Shown: positions 12,311 to 24,412 of the stretch, one piece after another
How the letters are laid out: every line of letters starts with the position of its first letter
Numbering within the stretch: position 1 is the first letter of the stretch
Assembly (NCBI GenBank): GCA_002205965.3
Contig: NADL03000534.1
Span: 1,612,001 to 1,676,000, forward strand
Source of the DNA: Kappaphycus alvarezii
Lineage: Eukaryota > Rhodophyta > Florideophyceae > Gigartinales > Solieriaceae
Length of the DNA: 64,000 bases
Direction: 5' to 3'
Notes under the pieces: model-generated
Databases searched by the model: none
What the model was told of the DNA's origin: nothing
The model's input: the letters and a program-made list of their open reading frames with translations, nothing else
Translations under genes and position numbers: made by a program

Positions 12311-12463
12311 GAAGCGGCTTGGGCCCTTAGCAAGGCATCGGAAAATATTTTACTTGCTCTCAATATCCTTAAGTTACTTAAGAGTATCTGAAGTACACTC
12401 AGTTGGATATATAAGACAGAGTACCATGAAAGTCCCATAAATCATTTTCAGATTTTTCATAGT

Positions 12464-12703
12464 CTAGTTGGTAGTTAGCTTCAGATCGTACGACGTGATT
12501 GCAATAGTTCTATTCGAATTCTTCCTGTCGTAATACTCAATCTTGTTAGCTGCGGCTCTAACGACATTCAGCGGTCTAGGGCAATTATTGACCAGGTGCC
12601 CCTTATCTGCGCAGTTAAAACACCCCGCAATTGATAGCGGGTCGAGCTTAGGCGGCTTCTTAATCACTGTACCCCTCGGACTCCTCTCGTGTGCATAGTG
12701 CAA
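12464..12703 (-). pseudogene. copia Gag CCHC zinc knuckle fragment
   Basis: A 79-residue minus-strand frame contains CFNCADKGHLVNNCPRP, a textbook CX2CX4HX4C nucleocapsid knuckle, preceded by a basic stretch (RGTVIKKPPKLDP). Such knuckles bind element RNA during packaging. It lies upstream (5', higher coordinates) of the copia integrase remnant on the same strand, so it belongs to the same dead element. The rest of Gag is not visible. Confidence 0.7.
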
Positions 12704-12719
12704 TAGTGTACTATTCCGT

Positions 12720-15580
12720 GCAGTAGTACCAGGGACACGCCATTTTTGATGAACGAATTTCGACGACCATACTGTACAGTATGAGAACTAACTGTCAAGC
12801 CCGGCATGGGTGACACGGTAAGCCGCCTACTTGGACCACCTGAGTCATCTTTTGGACCTGATTTTTTTACCAGGTTACCCCGCCCGTTGGCCCAAGTGGG
12901 AGCCTACTCAATCTCTAATCTTGATATTTATTTGGGCCCGTCAGGGGCCTGACACTGACTTTTACTGTAGTAGTAGTAGTAACTATCTAGCTAGTATTTA
13001 TTCTACGGGAAATCAAAGCCCCCAAGTAAAGAGGCTCCCCGGTTCCTGCTCAGGGCCTGAATTACGACTCCCGTCCCTCTCTGAATTGCTCCATTGTAGA
13101 CTTCGTCTATAGCCATTTTTATCCATCCGGTTTCCCCAATCCTCTTTTTTCCTTCGGGATTCCAATCTAACCCTTTTTATTGTTCTATTTCTAGACAGGT
13201 TTAACCTGCCATTGGTTCCACACGACTCGGTGCCTGAAAACAAGTGGGATCGTACGCACAAGTAACGTTGGTTGTACCAACCCATGCTCCAGAGGATTTT
13301 CGGAGCACTGCTGCATCGACGCGACTGACTTTGTCCATATCACCATTGGTGTGTCGCATCGCTTCGATCATTTGGATCACTCCGTTCCCCGGAGGACAAT
13401 TCTTCCGCCCAGCCACCAAGGAGACTCCCCGCTCTACGGAAACCCTCTACTCTCTCCATTGGCACACTTCTCTGAGCCACTGAAACGCAGGTCGCTTGAA
13501 GAGAAAGAGGGTCCCGAACGCCCTGTGTGTGTTTGCGTCGCTTCTTGCGTGCACTATTGCCTGTGGCATATCCCGTAATACGAAGGGAGTGCTTGATGGA
13601 GAGAACGAGAGAAAAGCAGCGAGGGAGCCAGGCAGTGGTGAGGAGAGAGAGAGAGAGGGATATAATGAGTGAGAGACCGAGAAGGAGAGATGAGAGAGGA
13701 GAATGTGGTGAGGGACTTTACTCAGGTAGAAGATGGAGAGAAACCGGTGCTTATATAGACTTCAAGGCGAGTCGACTGATGCTTTCTGTTGATCGAAGGA
13801 AGTTTCCAGGAGACATGAAGACGACGGTGAGTGTGTAACCCTAAACTTGCATGAGCTGATCTAATTTAGATCAGTTCAAGCTTACATTAATGTATAGTGC
13901 ATAAACATAACTGTCAAGTTCTAAGTTCAACGGTAAAGTACAGTAAAAACTGTAAGCCTCTTTGCGAGTTCTCAGCTGTCAGAAAAAGGCAAAGAAGTGA
14001 AATTACACTAACAGTGCTCGTCGATCGCGAATTGCACTACAGCGTACCTGGAGGCGAACCATTGAATGCTTACATCCGTACCTCTCCTGGCCAGCGAAAA
14101 AATACCAGTAACATCATCTTCATTCCCGATCTTCGTTCCTCTTCCATGGGTGAATATTTCTTCTCTCAACCGCACCACTTCTGTCTCTTTAATCATTTGG
14201 AATCGGAACTCAGGTTCACCGTTTAGTTGTTGGAAGTTAATTCCGTTGATTGCTACCCTGAAGAGTGATTTGATTGCCCAGGGGTAACGTGCTACAGCAG
14301 AAGACAGAAATTCTACCACGGTGTTAAACGGGCGCTTGTAAGTACGACTTGGTAATAATTTTTTAGACTGTTTCCTGGATGGCTGTCGTATCTATGCCAT
14401 CCGACACAAACTTGGTCATGCGAAGTGACTTCAGTTATTTCTTGACTTTGTTCTTGTGAGCATGTTAATTTCACTCCCTCAAACCGATATCGACAGAATG
14501 GTGAAAACATGTGACAGAATTGTCAAATACATCAAGGCAAAACTTTTTGCATCACCGCACAATAGATTATGCAGAAACTGTAGTTTTTGGGTGGCTTAAA
14601 GTTGATAGTCCCGCGCTACTCGGCGGTATTCATCTTTATATTCTTGCCAACATTCCCTGACATCACAAGAGAATTTTTCTCGTTGTCCCTTTGTCTCATC
14701 ACTATGTTGTTGGCAATTCTGTACCACGTCGAAGCAGGAGGTCAAGAAGATATGCAACTCGTTGGCTTCTATTCTAAAAGGCTACTTTCTATCCACGATT
14801 GCACTTTCCTCATGTGAGGCAAACTTTGCCCTCATATGGGAACTAACATCTTTATCTTAAAAAAATGTACAGCTACTAAAAAATATTTTTGAGACTGTAA
14901 ATATTTACTAATAAATATACTCTAAAACATAGAATTACAGTGAAGAGGTACTCAGTGGCTTCAGCTGTATACTTCGGCTAAAGAAATCATCTGCAGGTAC
15001 TTATGGGATAAATTGTTACATACTGACACCAAATACGAAGGTTATCAAGTGGATTAAAGTAGTTCAAAACCTGACTAGCTCTAAAAATTATCCAAAATTT
15101 CGTTTTGGTAGAGCTTCACTAATGTTGAAAGTATGGAAACGACAGAAAAGGAATATTTTTACTTCAAAACTACCCCTTGACTTTTTCCTCAAATGAGGAC
15201 AATAGTGCGATAGATAATAGGCTACGATGTCCCCACCCCCGACTGCCAGCACCAGTTTCTCACTTGGTGAGACCTAAACGAGTGTAAACGGCGTTGAAAA
15301 TCTAGTGACCTTCATCACGCCCGGGATTAGGGCATAGAATGGTAGGAGTATTACCACTCTTGGCGATCTAACCCCTGCCTGTTCACCCCAGTCTTTTGTT
15401 GCAAGTGACCACATGCTCCCACCAAGGAGAAATCTCTGTCAGTACGAAATAGGGACTGCTAAGGAAACTTCACCATTGCTCTGGACTTCTTATATTCTTG
15501 AATACTATTTTCGGTGCTGTCGGCTAATCTAGATATTCTGTTACCCAGTAGTTCGAAAAAATCAGACAGTTTCGCAAATT
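12720..15580. other. Unrecognised sequence between copia gag and its 5' repeat
   Basis: This stretch should hold the gag N-terminus and leader but is much longer, so other material has been inserted. A minus-strand frame at 13201-13419 (starts MVAGRKNCPPGNGVIQMIEA) looks coding but matches nothing I know, and might be an exon. Minus-strand frames at 14008-14510 are likewise open but unrecognised. A plus-strand snippet at 14700-14817 contains LVGFYSKRLLSIHDCTFLM, resembling the middle of a retroelement RNase H. From 14,820 to 15,580 nothing is seen. Confidence 0.4.
13598..13742. repeat. GA-rich purine tract
   Basis: A low-complexity run on the plus strand dominated by GAGAG words, with a pure GA core around 13640-13655. 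Such tracts can form triplex structures or act as GAGA-type regulatory DNA, but nothing nearby shows a use. Confidence 0.7.
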
Positions 15581-15582
15581 TG

Positions 15583-15903
15583 AGTTCACTGATCCCTTAA
15601 GTTCACTGTAGGCGATACATAGACAAGCTGTGTGGCTACAATTTCACTTCATCCCCGTGGACCGGGAGCCCAAAGTGACACTTGAAGCGCGTTGTCACAA
15701 GCATGTACGGTAGTAAACTACAATAAAATTCAACTTCTACATTTTTTGAAGCAGAAGGCGCTCTACTATTCGGAGCGGGTTAAGACAATGTGTAAAATAT
15801 TCTCGCAGTCTCAGAAAACCTAAAAAAGATAAATATGAGGGTAATATTCCGGGTATTTTGGTGGGTCAGCACTAAGTAGCGAGCCAACCACAAAACGGAA
15901 TAC
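15583..15903 (-). repeat. ~320-bp direct repeat, right copy (probable copia 5' LTR)
   Basis: Partner of 9952-10273, with the same landmarks (gttcactgatc at the left end, ccaaccacaaaac near the right end) and scattered substitutions and small indels. For a minus-strand element this would be the 5' LTR. Confidence 0.6.
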
Positions 15904-18900
15904 ATTATTGCTCATATTTATGGTATCAAAAAAGTGGAAATTGGGACGGATATCAGGCAACTAAATACACATGTCGCTAGTTCGCACCCCTTTGTCGACT
16001 CATGTAACTTATACGTGAGCGGTCGGTTTGGACAGACTCTTGTTCAATCAGTTCAGCAGAAAAACTAAAGATATCATAAACACTACTCCAGGCCTGAATG
16101 TTTCCTCCGAGGAAAATAAAGAGAAATGCACGGTATTTACCGGTCGAGTCAGATATACGGAGTTACCCCGACTTTGATCATCCAGTTAGATGATAACTTT
16201 AATATGCAGTCATTCAGGGTCGATTTGTGAATCTCTAAAAGGCTGTAAATTAGGAAATGGGAAATTAGCCTGCCACCGTGAACTAATCATATATCGCCAT
16301 TTACTGTTACTGATTTCATATTTTTTCTTTGTCGGGGTTATGTGGAATTTATCCAACATTGAAATGATGAGAGGAAATCAGGAAACCTTTAAAACAATAA
16401 ACAAGTTTGGTGCTACTGCAAGCAAAACCCTATGTAGTTCTTCAGGTGCCCCCCTACCAACGACAAATTTCCCACGAATTCCATTGGGACGTCAACTTCT
16501 TGTTCTCCGGCGCCCTCACTACCAAATATCTTTACTTTCCAGCACATATCATCGAGAATCGAGATGAAGACACCTTTACACCACATTTCGGTGATGCCCC
16601 CAATTTTTTCGACTACTCTGGAAGGGTAGAATTATCTTTCGCGTCTAGCCCTACTGGACACGTACACATTCAAAGCCATCCTAGACGCAAAAGTAGGCAC
16701 TAAGACCAAATTCATCGCTGCCAAAATGGTACAATGGCAGTGCTTTGGAGAGCACGATCTCGAATATGTTGACAACCCCCAAGCTCTTAGAGTGATTTTA
16801 TCTAAGGCGGCGCAGAGATTGCAGCAGATCGGCCCTACTGTTGTCAATATGATAAGCCAGTGTTTCAAGGAGAGAATGACGAAAAAGTGAAGAGCCAGCT
16901 TTATTGAATGTAGAGAATGCGGACCCGTGCCGTTATTGTAGGAGTAATCGATTTCGAGGCATATGAATTTTGCTGTTTGCTTATTTTATTCGCCGACACT
17001 CTGATGAAATGTGCGAAACCAATGCTTATGGGAACTCAAAAAGATTGTAACTGGATATGGAACCAGTGGATCCATGGACGGGTTGTATTGAGTCATTTTG
17101 TAATTGTACACGCCTTTAAAGCCTAATTTCGTTTCCGCAATTACTGGAAGGGTAATACATTCTGCCATTTCGTCATTCAATCCGGCAGTGCGGCAGTTTA
17201 AGCGCCAATTAAGCATTCTTGAGTGAAACCAAGTGGATTGTAAGTCTTTGTATGAGACTTACTTATCTAAATATGAAGCATCTGGAAAAATGGATTAAGA
17301 TACCTTCGTTTGCTTTGCTCAGGAGAAAAATTACGTTATGAAAACATATTGAGTATTGCAAACTAAATCTATGTTACAGAAGTTTGCAACGACAGGACTG
17401 CATATTGGGAAAGGGAAGAAAACGAAGGACGTTGAGCGTTATTGAGCCATTGCAGCACTCTTTACGGAAATGAGAGCAAGACAGGACGTTGAAAAGCATT
17501 TTATGCATGCAAATATTGTCTTTTGCATTTAAAATTTGTTCGGAGGACTTATTATAGGATACTTAGAAGGCAGAAAGACGCAAAGAGAAATCAGAATGTA
17601 TGGGCGGTTCAAGAAAATCATTGGAGAGTTCAAAAGTTCTCTGTGTTAAAGTACACATGATGTTCCATATGTTCCGAATGTAAGACAGTGTGAAATACAC
17701 TACTTGGACTAATCAAAAAGTCAGCTGCTCGAAGGAGAAATAAGGTACTGTATCTACGGCTCCTCGTGCGTCTCCCCAGCCCTCCTACATCCACTTGGTA
17801 CCATTTTGTCCTTATATCATCTCTCCCTGTCGCAACTAAGCCGACAGACCTTGGACAAATATTCAACAAGCCGCCTCTGTGGCTGTTCGTAGTGCAACAG
17901 ATCCAATCTCCCGTTTATCTCCCTAGGTATCCCACCATCTTCTCCCTGTCTTGGCGTCCGTGGGGAAGTGTCTCCTTAACCATGGCAGTAGTCGTTCCAA
18001 CTGCCCACGCATTTACTCTCCTCGTTAACTCCTTCACTACCAGCCTTTACGAGGTTAATGTGTTATCAGATCTTGATCTGCCCCAACAAGCTCTCTTAAG
18101 AAGACTGTGTTTATCCTCTGGGAAAGCAATAATTTATTCATCTCCTGCCTGACATGCTTCCATCAGTAGCGTATGATACTTCTTTAAATCATCCAACATC
18201 ATCCATTAGCCCTCTTTCCTCCGCGTGCCTACTAATGCCTGGATCAAATTCTTTAACGCTCATTTACTTACTAAGCGATTTGAGCCTTTTAAATGAGTTG
18301 ATACCTCTAAACCTATTAAAAATGAATATCATGCATGGCGTCGTCAAGTTACATCGTGTCTCCCATCCAATTCCATTATAATCTTGAGCTAATTGAAGAT
18401 TTTTCGTATCACCTGAGAGTAAATCAACAAAAATGTTGTCAATTTCTCCATATATGCCAAGGAAAAGCAAAATCAAGCATTGAAAGAGCTTTGTTCGTTG
18501 TTCGTTCTTTTTTGTCCTTTTTGATCAAAAAGTCAGAAAACGTTTCTGTTCCCTGTACTGATGCTTTGCTCTTAATTAAAACTGTCGAAAATATATACTA
18601 TAATTTCTCTCCCTTTTATATCAGGAAAGATCGCGGCTATGGACTGTTGCGAAAAAGGATATTTCGACATCCTAAACGAAAATTTGGGTTATTTTCGCTT
18701 TTATTGCAGGTCTTTGAAAACTGCTCTGCCACTTCAACTTAATTCTCGAACAACATTAACAAGAGCATCTATTCTGCTCAACATTTCATTGGTTAATCTC
18801 AGCTGATGATTGATCTTTTACGTAATTTTTGAAGATAGATTCCAAGCAACTAAGCTGAAGGGGTTATCTAAGTATGTGGAGCGTATCTGTGAATAATCTA

Positions 18901-20040
18901 GGATTGAGAGTCAGTACCGCAAGTGCCAGGGTACACCACATGTTCGCAGAGATCTTTTGACACAGCTGGTCATGGGCTGTTACTGGGTTGGAGGGCTGCA
19001 GAACAATCGTCGCGACACCAGTTTCGCGTGTTCCTCGTGCATGTTGGCGTTTGAAATGTAAGGCGGAGCGACGATATTGCAGAACAAAAACATAGGACAA
19101 TTTCAGCAGTGAGCTAGACGATACGAGTTACGATAATGATAATCTATTACGATATAACGTATCCTGAGAACGAGGGAATAACGAGAGTAGATTCGGACCT
19201 TGACTATACCAAGCTTGTTGGAACAGATGATGGCAGGACCACGGACTGACTTGTGTGTTCTGTGTAATTGTCCTTTTCCTATTTGCTTCTGCATGAATAT
19301 GAGGCCTTATGTACGCAAGACTCCTTCAGACCTGTACAGTGTCGCTGCGCGATTTCCATCCACTGTGTCTTTCCCCTCCTTCCTAATATAATATTGACTT
19401 CTACAATATGATTTAGTACAACAAGATCATTTTATACCCGCTTGACAGTTGATGAAGCATAATATCGTTAAAGAATAACAGTAAGAAGCGAGTGAAAGGT
19501 GTTAAAAGCACTTCAATTTGCAAAAGAATTTTAAATTTTCATTTTCCTCGCCTACATCATGTGAGCTATGTCTGAAGGTCGAGACATGCGAGATGTTTGC
19601 AGAGCTACGATGGTGTATATCTTATATTTTATTTAACATGGACTTTAAATATGCGACTGAAAAGTAGTGGAGGCAAACTGTGCGACTGAAAATTACTTCG
19701 GAATTATTTTATTGGAAATCATACCTCCGCGGAATGTTTCACATCTGCGACTTACCTAGCCTTCTATTTATTGATATAGGCTACTATTTATATCATTCTA
19801 TGGTGCCGGAAATTCGTGTGTAAGCACCCGTATTGTTGATGATATCTCGAGAAATACTTTACAATTTAATCTTAAAATCTGCTAATCGCTTTTTTTGTAT
19901 GGTTATTTAAAACATTGAAAGGGTTTCGCATAACACTAATTTCATCCATGAAAATTTTGAAAAGGTCTACCAGGGAGGGGGGAATCCTATGTGATCATCC
20001 CTCATTAAACTGAATTTATACCGAGGAACATGAGCAAATG
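15904..20040. other. Unrecognised degenerate region
   Basis: No known domain could be identified. Plus-strand frames at 16190-16900 are open and contain KFIAAKMVQWQCFGEHDLEY, which reads like protein but is unplaced. On the minus strand about 18,200-18,800 there is a frame-broken, lysine-rich coding-like stretch (KSKASVQGTETFSDFLIKKD). A minus-strand frame at 16986-17216 contains ECITLPVIAETKLGFKGVYN. These may be remnants of elements too decayed to name. The rest shows no structure. Confidence 0.4.
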
Positions 20041-20044
20041 AAGT

Positions 20045-20480
20045 ATTTTATTAGTCTATTTTATTCCCCTGGCTCTCTAAAATTGCCGAGCATCGGTTTC
20101 GCATGATTTGAGCGAGCTTGTAACACATACCGCCACTTATTTTGTTCCACTCATCCAAAATGCTATTTCTTCGAGCATCCAGGGTCTCAAGTTGTGTTGC
20201 ATCGTGATAAATACGCCGCACAAGAACACCACATAAATTCTCAATAGGATTAAGGTCCGGACTTCGAGCAGGCCAGTCCAAAACGGATATGTACGGATAC
20301 ATAGACGCTAAATTGTGAATCTGACCCAATGTTCAAGTTACCGATCGTGATGTTCAAGATGATGATCAGGTTCCCCAAATTGCGCGGATTGAATTGGCTG
20401 ATTACAAAAAAAGCTATGTCCATTCTCACTTGAAAGTGACCTCAGAGGTTCCACGCACCACCACCAATCGGTCACAATAC
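20045..20480 (-). pseudogene. Tc1/mariner transposase C-terminal fragment
   Basis: The minus-strand frame 20051-20329 contains VLDWPARSPDLNPIENLCG, the hallmark of Tc1-like transposases that carries the second catalytic aspartate context and the third catalytic residue. It then continues through the usual helical tail with WNKISGGMCYKLAQIMRNRC and the stop. Upstream (about 20380-20440) a frameshifted FQVRMDIAFFV fits the strand before the QQDNAPxH motif, which itself is lost. Tc1 transposases are cut-and-paste enzymes inserting at TA. Only the last third survives; no inverted repeats were found. Confidence 0.85.
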
Positions 20481-21023
20481 ACCACGCCGATGTGAAATCC
20501 GGCGGTAGTTGCCGATTCGCGGAGGTAATTTACCTGGGTAACGGCAGCTGACTCGGGAGGCGCCAGGAAAACACAGTCTATTATCGCTATTGACCTTTTT
20601 TATGCTCTCCAACTCCGTGAACCATCTCCTTCATTCCTACTCTCCTTCTCTTTCCGCTCCGTCCGACCTGAAGATTCTGAAACCTCAGTAACGGTTGGGC
20701 CATTCTGACCTGATACAGAGTCATTTCACGTGACCTCTCTGCACCTCGATCCTGTCGCAATAGCATCGCACGACTTGTAAGTCCGGGAATGTATTATAGG
20801 ATCCAACTGCATCGCAGAACTACGTTATGGCAACTACCGCGTTAGCTCCACAGCTCTTCGTTTGATAAACCGCTTCTAAAACGAACGAAAAACAGAACGT
20901 AAAAATAAGAACCCAGGGCGTTACGAGAAAAACCAAAAACTACCGTCTTTTCCTGAACAGAACGCCATGGCCCATCATACGGGCGTCCCCACCAAAAGTT
21001 CCCGCCTCTGAAACCTTGCAGCT

Positions 21024-21476
21024 ATGCTCGTCGATGCTCGCAACACCTTCAATCGTTTGGAAAGACAAGGAAGGCTGGAACTTTCCACCTTGGCGCACTT
21101 ATTGAACATTTTAGGCGGTCATCCCCCCACACCTCTGTCGGTCCTGAACCACCAATGCACCCTGATCCCCAGTGCTCAGGGCATGCAACGGGGGGACCTT
21201 GTCAGTATGCTACTGTTTTCCATTACATTCTACTGTCTCGTCCGCCGGATAGCAGATTCGACCAACATTCCCCTCAACCAATGGCTCGCTAATGATAGTA
21301 CCTTGATTGGGACTTGTGGCGACCTTCGCAATGCTCCAAGAGTGATCCAGTGCCACAACCTATCCTCTTCCTCAACCTACGCAAGTCCCGGATCTTCAAG
21401 CCCTCCACCCCTTGCCAATCTGCTCCGCCTCCCGCCTTCGCTTGCACTTCAACAAATGCACAGATTATGGGCATAA
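21024..21476 (+). pseudogene. RT-like palm-domain fragment
   Basis: A plus-strand open frame begins MLVDARNTFNRLERQGRLEL, like the motif A strand (D-A-x-N-A/T-F) of RTs from the RT-like family also seen at 7.6-8.9 kb. It goes on with SAQGMQRGDLVSMLLFSITF (RT motif B, usually QGxQQGDPLxxLLF) and NQWLANDSTLIGTCGDL. In the last, the catalytic Y/F-A-D-D box has become L-A-N-D, so at least one metal-binding aspartate is lost. No stop interrupts it, but it lacks fingers, thumb and the C-terminal region, so it is a dead fragment. Confidence 0.75.
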
Positions 21477-22699
21477 ACAACTAGTGCCCCTCTCCGGGAT
21501 CTCAACTTCACCAAATCCTTCAAGCTAAAACAATTGGCTTGTCGTTACACCCCTGACCTGCCTCGTAGTTCGCGACCCGTTCGGACATGCACTGCCTTTA
21601 CTGTACGCCTTAGCCCACATCGTGTCACTTGCTTTCCGTCCTACTAACCCGCAGCACTCTACATTCAAATCCACCATACGCCAAGAGGCGACAAAACTCG
21701 TTGGTGCCGCTGGGATCGCCGGGAATTTTCGCGACTTCGAGCGCAAATTGCCGTGCCAACCCCTCAATCTTTCCACTGGCTCAATATCCGTTTCCAATAT
21801 TTGACATCAAAGGCAACCGCCTATTGGCTCTCTGGGTGCCTGGTCTAATGCCACCACTCGCATCAATAATTTATCACCATTATTTCCCAGCCGCTTCTGT
21901 ACGGGAACCGGTACAATTTGCTGCGGGATCCATCAATGCCGTAGTTCTATTATTTGGTCGTCAACAGCGATGTCCGTCCTGTGGCGTGTCACTTCGCCGT
22001 TCACAGGGCAAATCTGGATAGCTTCTACCTGCAAGGTAATTGTTAACGGATATTGCCCGGGGCATAGCACCGCGGACGATAGATCCCCTTGAAAGTATGC
22101 GCCTAGTCGTTATGCAAAGGTACGCAGCAATGGCTGTAGTGTGCAATGCAGCATGCCTCGGGCCGGCCTCTCGTCGAACTTTAAAGTGACCACTCATCGC
22201 ATATCTTCTACCCTTGGGATAGGAGCCATTACATTTTTTTGCAGTGCAGCACCCAAACGTTCCCCCAAGGTTAGTAAGTGCACTAACCTAGAACCTCTGA
22301 GTACCATTTACTTTTTCGCTTCTGGGCTGAGAGCGATTGTTCGTTTACTTTTTTACGCTTCAGACCAGAAGCGAAAAAATGTAAACATTATGTCCGCTCA
22401 ACGAGATTCACAGCCCTCAGTCATGAACTGGTTGGAATCCAATTCGCAGTTGAGGGACATAGTAACAGTACTGTGCTGCCGTTACGGCAGCAGTACCACG
22501 CAAGAAAGGTAAACGTCAAAGGTAGCCAGTGGATTGACCACTGTGGTCAGTGCGACTTGTTCGAACGTTACATTTGTCATCGATTTCACAATAACAGTTG
22601 TCAGGTGATTTGCCCACCTCTCACCGAAACTACCGCCAAGAAATGTGATTACAGATCGGGTCGCTAATTGCTCAGGCAATATGCACTAGCTAGTCAGGG

Positions 22700-23110
22700 C
22701 TCACAGTTGAAAAACTAGGTAGGTGATCAATGTCAGTCGCGTGCAATGGTGCGCGAGCAGTTGTAGCTAAAGCAACAACAGACCAAATGACTGCGCTAAG
22801 GCGTTCACTGGCAAATAATCTCCGCTCAAGTCTGACGGCGACGGGCGATGGCCGGAAAAAGCTCGTTGAGAAAACGGGCTGTCTTGGCAGAGGGGGCACG
22901 GAGGGAATCGAAAGCTAAAGGTTGGATATGGAGAGGAAGGTTACATTGAGGCCCGTTCTGAGTGTGGGCGACGTCAACTTTCGGTCGAGGACGCGAATCT
23001 TGTCCTGATGGGCGCAGTCCATTGCGCCACCTTCTATTTGTGTGGCCTCTGTGCGGGTAGCCGACTTGGAAGGGCGATATGATGGTGATGTCGCAAGTGA
23101 GTGGCATATT
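22700..23110 (-). pseudogene. RT-like protein, C-terminal fragment (second copy)
   Basis: Minus-strand frames give CDITIISPFQ followed by HIQPLAFDSLRAPSAKTARF and LNELFPAIARR, closely matching the last part of the 7587-8892 fragment (DVAITSPF...FQPLVFDSLGAPSPDTGSF). A frameshifted tail (FASERLSAVIWSVVALAT) matches the family's closing helix (RLSVxLxRxNAxA). It is antisense to the RT palm fragment at 21024-21476, so the two are not one collinear gene. They are either separate insertions or one copy split by an inversion. Confidence 0.65.
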
Positions 23111-23260
23111 AATTGAGTGTCTGACTTGACGGCCAAAAGGTTTGAGATCAACAAAACCTGTCCCCGTTTAGTAGACAGTTCATGCGCCTCGAAGTACTCT
23201 CGACCGCTCGCCACCTCTATCAAATCCTCATCTGCACTACTACAGGAAAATGGTCGCTTC

Positions 23261-24412
23261 TCAGTCTTTTGTGCTCAGCTGCGTATTGATGCCCGGACTG
23301 TCGTAAACTCTGCCCCTTCCCCCAAACTCAAATACCCATGCATCCACAATGTCGCCCCTCCTCTTCTCATCCACCCAAAAGTTATCCAGCCACCCTCCCC
23401 CAAGTGTTGTCACGCTCCGCAACACCGTGAACGGATGTACTTTCTCCTTCGTTCCTGCTGGTCTCACAATCTCTACCATGCCCATTTCCCGCATCCCGTC
23501 AAACACTCCACTATCCGCATTAACATTAAAATCCCCCGCCACCATTACACTCCTCAGCCCTTTCAACTTACCCACAAACTCCGCCAACTGGCCAACCTCG
23601 TGCCAAGGATACCTTTGCCATAGATGCACATTCACTATAACTATAGTATTTTCCTCTCCTATTCGTCTTATCACTGCCACCTCTGGTGCGCGCAGGAAAC
23701 CCTCTCTCATTTCGGGCATACCGTTTCGCATTTTGTCCACCTCAAACATGTCCCCACGGTAAACCATCCCTAAGCTCGCATCTCCCACGCCACTCTCAAA
23801 TACCCTCCATGAACCTCCCTCCTTCTGTAGTCTGCTTCGAACGTACCCTAAAACACCCCTACAAAGCTCTTGTAACAACAGAACATCCACGCGACATTCC
23901 CTGACAAAGCGCTCTAAATGATACAACTTGTCACCAAAACTCGTACTACCCCTCGACATTCTTCCAGTGTTCCATGTAGCTATCGTGACTACTTTTTCCT
24001 CCACATCTATCAAACCCCATCTCCAATCCTCTACCTCATCACTCCAAACCTCCTTTTCCACGTTCCTAACCTTTCCCTCTGACGATCCTAGCACTATCCT
24101 CCAGCCATACCCCTCACATAAGGCACTAAAGCGTGCAAACTTGAGTCGTTTCACACGTCGATCGAAATCAGCCGAGGAGTGGAAATCGCCAGAGAGATCG
24201 CGAGCAGTGAGGATTTTGTTGATGGAACGAATACCGAGACCAGGAATTGGGGTAAGGATGGCAACCAGATGACGGGATGGAGTTTTGTTGAGATGTAAAG
24301 AACGGAAGGCAGTAGACGGGGCAGTGCGAAGATATCTGGAGGTTGTCGTCTTGGAAAAGTGGGTGGAGAGTTTGGCTAGAATATCGGTGGCCTCTGGATG
24401 CGGGTATCGCAA
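23261..24412 (-). CDS. EEPD1-like HhH + endonuclease/exonuclease/phosphatase protein
   Basis: This single intronless frame of 383 residues is the longest intact non-transposon ORF in the window. Residues about 45-75 (LTPIPGLGIRSINKILTARD) form a helix-hairpin-helix DNA-binding motif. From about residue 150 an EEP (DNase I-like) domain follows with ATWNTGRM, the catalytic glutamate in VLLLQEL, and VAGDFNVNADSGVFD supplying the catalytic D and N. HhH followed by EEP is the architecture of animal EEPD1 and bacterial relatives. The frame stops after NTQLSTKD, just short of the family's last motif. That motif (SDHFPVVVQMRI, then a stop) is present immediately downstream in another frame (about 23,219-23,258). 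One indel therefore removes the catalytic histidine. Sequencing error or a very young pseudogene are equally possible. Confidence 0.8.
   Translation of the reverse strand: MRYPHPEATDILAKLSTHFSKTTTSRYLRTAPSTAFRSLHLNKTPSRHLVAILTPIPGLGIRSINKILTARDLSGDFHSSADFDRRVKRLKFARFSALCEGYGWRIVLGSSEGKVRNVEKEVWSDEVEDWRWGLIDVEEKVVTIATWNTGRMSRGSTSFGDKLYHLERFVRECRVDVLLLQELCRGVLGYVRSRLQKEGGSWRVFESGVGDASLGMVYRGDMFEVDKMRNGMPEMREGFLRAPEVAVIRRIGEENTIVIVNVHLWQRYPWHEVGQLAEFVGKLKGLRSVMVAGDFNVNADSGVFDGMREMGMVEIVRPAGTKEKVHPFTVLRSVTTLGGGWLDNFWVDEKRRGDIVDAWVFEFGGRGRVYDSPGINTQLSTKD

Noticed and set aside
13201-13419. Minus-strand 72-codon frame as an exon of a host gene.
   Set aside because: It reads plausibly as protein, but there is no family match and no convincing splice context, so it was left in the region note only.
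15200-15480. Possible tRNA-like segment (gattagggcatagaatggtagg).
   Set aside because: No cloverleaf with a proper T-arm and anticodon stem could be drawn by eye.
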